Of a DNA stretch of 64,000 nt, positions 62,915 to 64,000 are shown piece by piece (the first letter of the stretch is position 1; every line of letters starts with the position of its first letter). Source of the stretch: Planococcus sp. 107-1 (GTDB lineage: Bacteria > Bacillota > Bacilli > Bacillales_A > Planococcaceae). The translations under genes were made by a program, and so were the position numbers. The notes under the pieces are model-generated. The model worked only from the letters and a program-made list of their open reading frames with translations, had not been told where the DNA came from and did no database searches. The stretch lies in the NCBI RefSeq assembly GCF_021513255.1, contig NZ_CP090977.1, positions 2,108,001 to 2,172,000 of the forward strand. Reading direction: 5' to 3'.

Positions 62915-64000
62915 TTAAGCGTATTGCGTTTCTACAACGCTTGCGCAGCGTGGGCAAAGCGTCGGATGCGCTTCACTTTGGCCGATTTCTTTTGAAACCG
63001 TCCAGCAGCGTTCACATTTTTCGCCTTCCGCTTTTTCAACAACAACTGCCGCGTCGTTTAATTTCAATGCGTTTTCCGGTGCTTCTGCACCGCCAAATTC
63101 ATACTGGGAAACGATGAACAATTGAGCTACATTGTCGTCTACGGAAGATAACAAGTTTTTCAATTCTTCATTGCCGAAAACGGTAACTTTCGCTTCCAAC
63201 GACTTACCGATGACTTTCGCAGCACGGGCTTCTTCCAAAGCTTTCAAGACTGCATCGCGGACGTCCATGAACTGGGACCATTTTGCTTCCAAATCAGCGA
63301 ATGCTGGATTTTCCTGGCTTTCTGGGAAGTCCGTAAGCTGAACGCTTTCTTCTTCCACGAAGCCTAGATAGCCCCACATTTCATCTGTTGTATGCGGAAT
63401 GATCGGCGTTGCCAATTTCAAGATCGCCATCAACGAATCGAACATGACCGTTTGCATCGCACGGCGATGCGGATGGTCAGCTGCTTCGATATATACGACG
63501 TCTTTTGCAACATCCAGATAGAATGAACTCAAATCGTTTTGGCAATAGCCGTTCAATGCGTGGTAGATGGACGAGAACTCGTAAGTTTCATAGCCTTTCT
63601 TCACCGCATCAATCATTTTGTTCAGCTTCATGACCATGTATTGATCCATTTCGCGCATATCTTCAAATGCTACGCGATGCTCTTTTTCATTGAAATCCGC
63701 CAAGTTCCCGTGAAGGAATTTAAGCGTATTGCGGATTTTGCGGTAAACTTCCGATACTTGCTTGAAGTTTTCATCCGAAACGCGCACGTCCGCTGTGTAG
63801 TCGACAGATGCAACCCATAGGCGCAAGATATCGGCACCCATTTGGTTCATCACTTTCGCAGGTACGATGACGTTCCCTAGTGATTTACTCATCTTGCGGC
63901 CGTTGCCATCCAACGTGAAGCCATGGCTCAATACGCCTTTATAAGGTGCAATTCCGTTGATCGCGACACTCGTTGATAGAGATGAGTTGAACCAGCCCCG
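62915..64000 (-). CDS. ileS: Isoleucine--tRNA ligase, C-terminal part
   Basis: The open frame reaches the right edge; 361 residues are visible and the N-terminal part, with the HIGH motif and editing domain, is outside. At the edge it reads RGWFNSSLSTSVAINGIAPY, then GVLSHGFTLDGNGRKMSKSLGN with the KMSKS motif. The anticodon-binding domain follows, and the C-terminus has a zinc finger with CERCWTVSKEIG and CPRCASVV. An internal ATG (63929-63931) is not the start. It is the first visible gene of the ileS-lspA-rluD-pyr order. Confidence 0.97.
   Translation of the reverse strand, partial: RGWFNSSLSTSVAINGIAPYKGVLSHGFTLDGNGRKMSKSLGNVIVPAKVMNQMGADILRLWVASVDYTADVRVSDENFKQVSEVYRKIRNTLKFLHGNLADFNEKEHRVAFEDMREMDQYMVMKLNKMIDAVKKGYETYEFSSIYHALNGYCQNDLSSFYLDVAKDVVYIEAADHPHRRAMQTVMFDSLMAILKLATPIIPHTTDEMWGYLGFVEEESVQLTDFPESQENPAFADLEAKWSQFMDVRDAVLKALEEARAAKVIGKSLEAKVTVFGNEELKNLLSSVDDNVAQLFIVSQYEFGGAEAPENALKLNDAAVVVEKAEGEKCERCWTVSKEIGQSEAHPTLCPRCASVVETQYA

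Overview
The window is a continuous piece of core chromosome from a low-to-moderate G+C Gram-positive bacterium of the order Bacillales. Gene order follows the Bacillus subtilis ileS-to-xerC region almost gene by gene. FapR control of lipid genes, PyrR attenuators, a T-box before argS, the PrpC/PrkC pair and the RqcH, RemA and FakA genes all fit Bacillales. Gene content and the style of the intergenic repeats suggest Planococcaceae (Planococcus-like), but that family placement is inference. Nearly all genes are on the minus strand; only rpmB, rqcH and a two-gene ABC transporter block are on the plus strand.

Layout from low to high coordinate (transcription mostly runs the other way). 1-7.6 kb: xerC start, trmFO, topA, dprA, sucDC, rnhB. 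7.7-14.7 kb: rbgA, lepB, a palindromic repeat array, rplS, trmD, rimM, khpA, rpsP, ffh, ylxM, ftsY. 14.7-24.9 kb: smc, rnc, acpP, fabG, fabD, plsX, fapR, recG. 24.9-31.4 kb: sdaAA, sdaAB, fakA, an Asp23-family gene, rpmB, thiN, rpe, rsgA. 31.5-41.8 kb: prkC, prpC, rsmB, fmt, def, priA, coaBC, rpoZ, gmk, remA. 42-45.4 kb: rqcH and an amino-acid ABC binding protein plus permease. 45.4-49.5 kb: VOC protein, argS with its T-box, a small L7/L12-like membrane protein, dsdA. 49.6-61.3 kb: the complete pyrimidine operon pyrR-pyrP-pyrB-pyrC-carA-carB-pyrK-pyrD-pyrF-pyrE. 61.3-64 kb: rluD, lspA, and the 3' part of ileS.

Functions cluster as translation and ribosome maturation (rplS, rpsP, rpmB, trmD, rimM, rbgA, rsgA, rsmB, fmt, def, argS, ileS, rqcH), protein targeting (ffh, ftsY, lepB, lspA), fatty acid and phospholipid synthesis under FapR, and UMP synthesis under PyrR attenuation. 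Many neighbours overlap by 1-11 bases, which indicates translational coupling.

The dominant oddity is quality rather than biology. At least 17 genes, many of them essential (smc, rnc, plsX, trmD, gmk, argS), are broken by single-base indels, mostly in short homopolymers. Restoring one base gives a normal-length protein in almost every case. I read these as sequencing or assembly errors and annotate the genes across the breaks. One gene (remA) and the 3' ends of sdaAA and the VOC gene only appear after this correction.

I found no convincing new defence, mobile or biosynthetic system. The best leads outside known features are a palindromic repeat family with compensatory base changes at 9.2-9.47 kb, a terminator that doubles as the fapR promoter -35 region, a transporter promoter with an overlapping palindrome, and a stack of inverted repeats between fakA and sdaAB.
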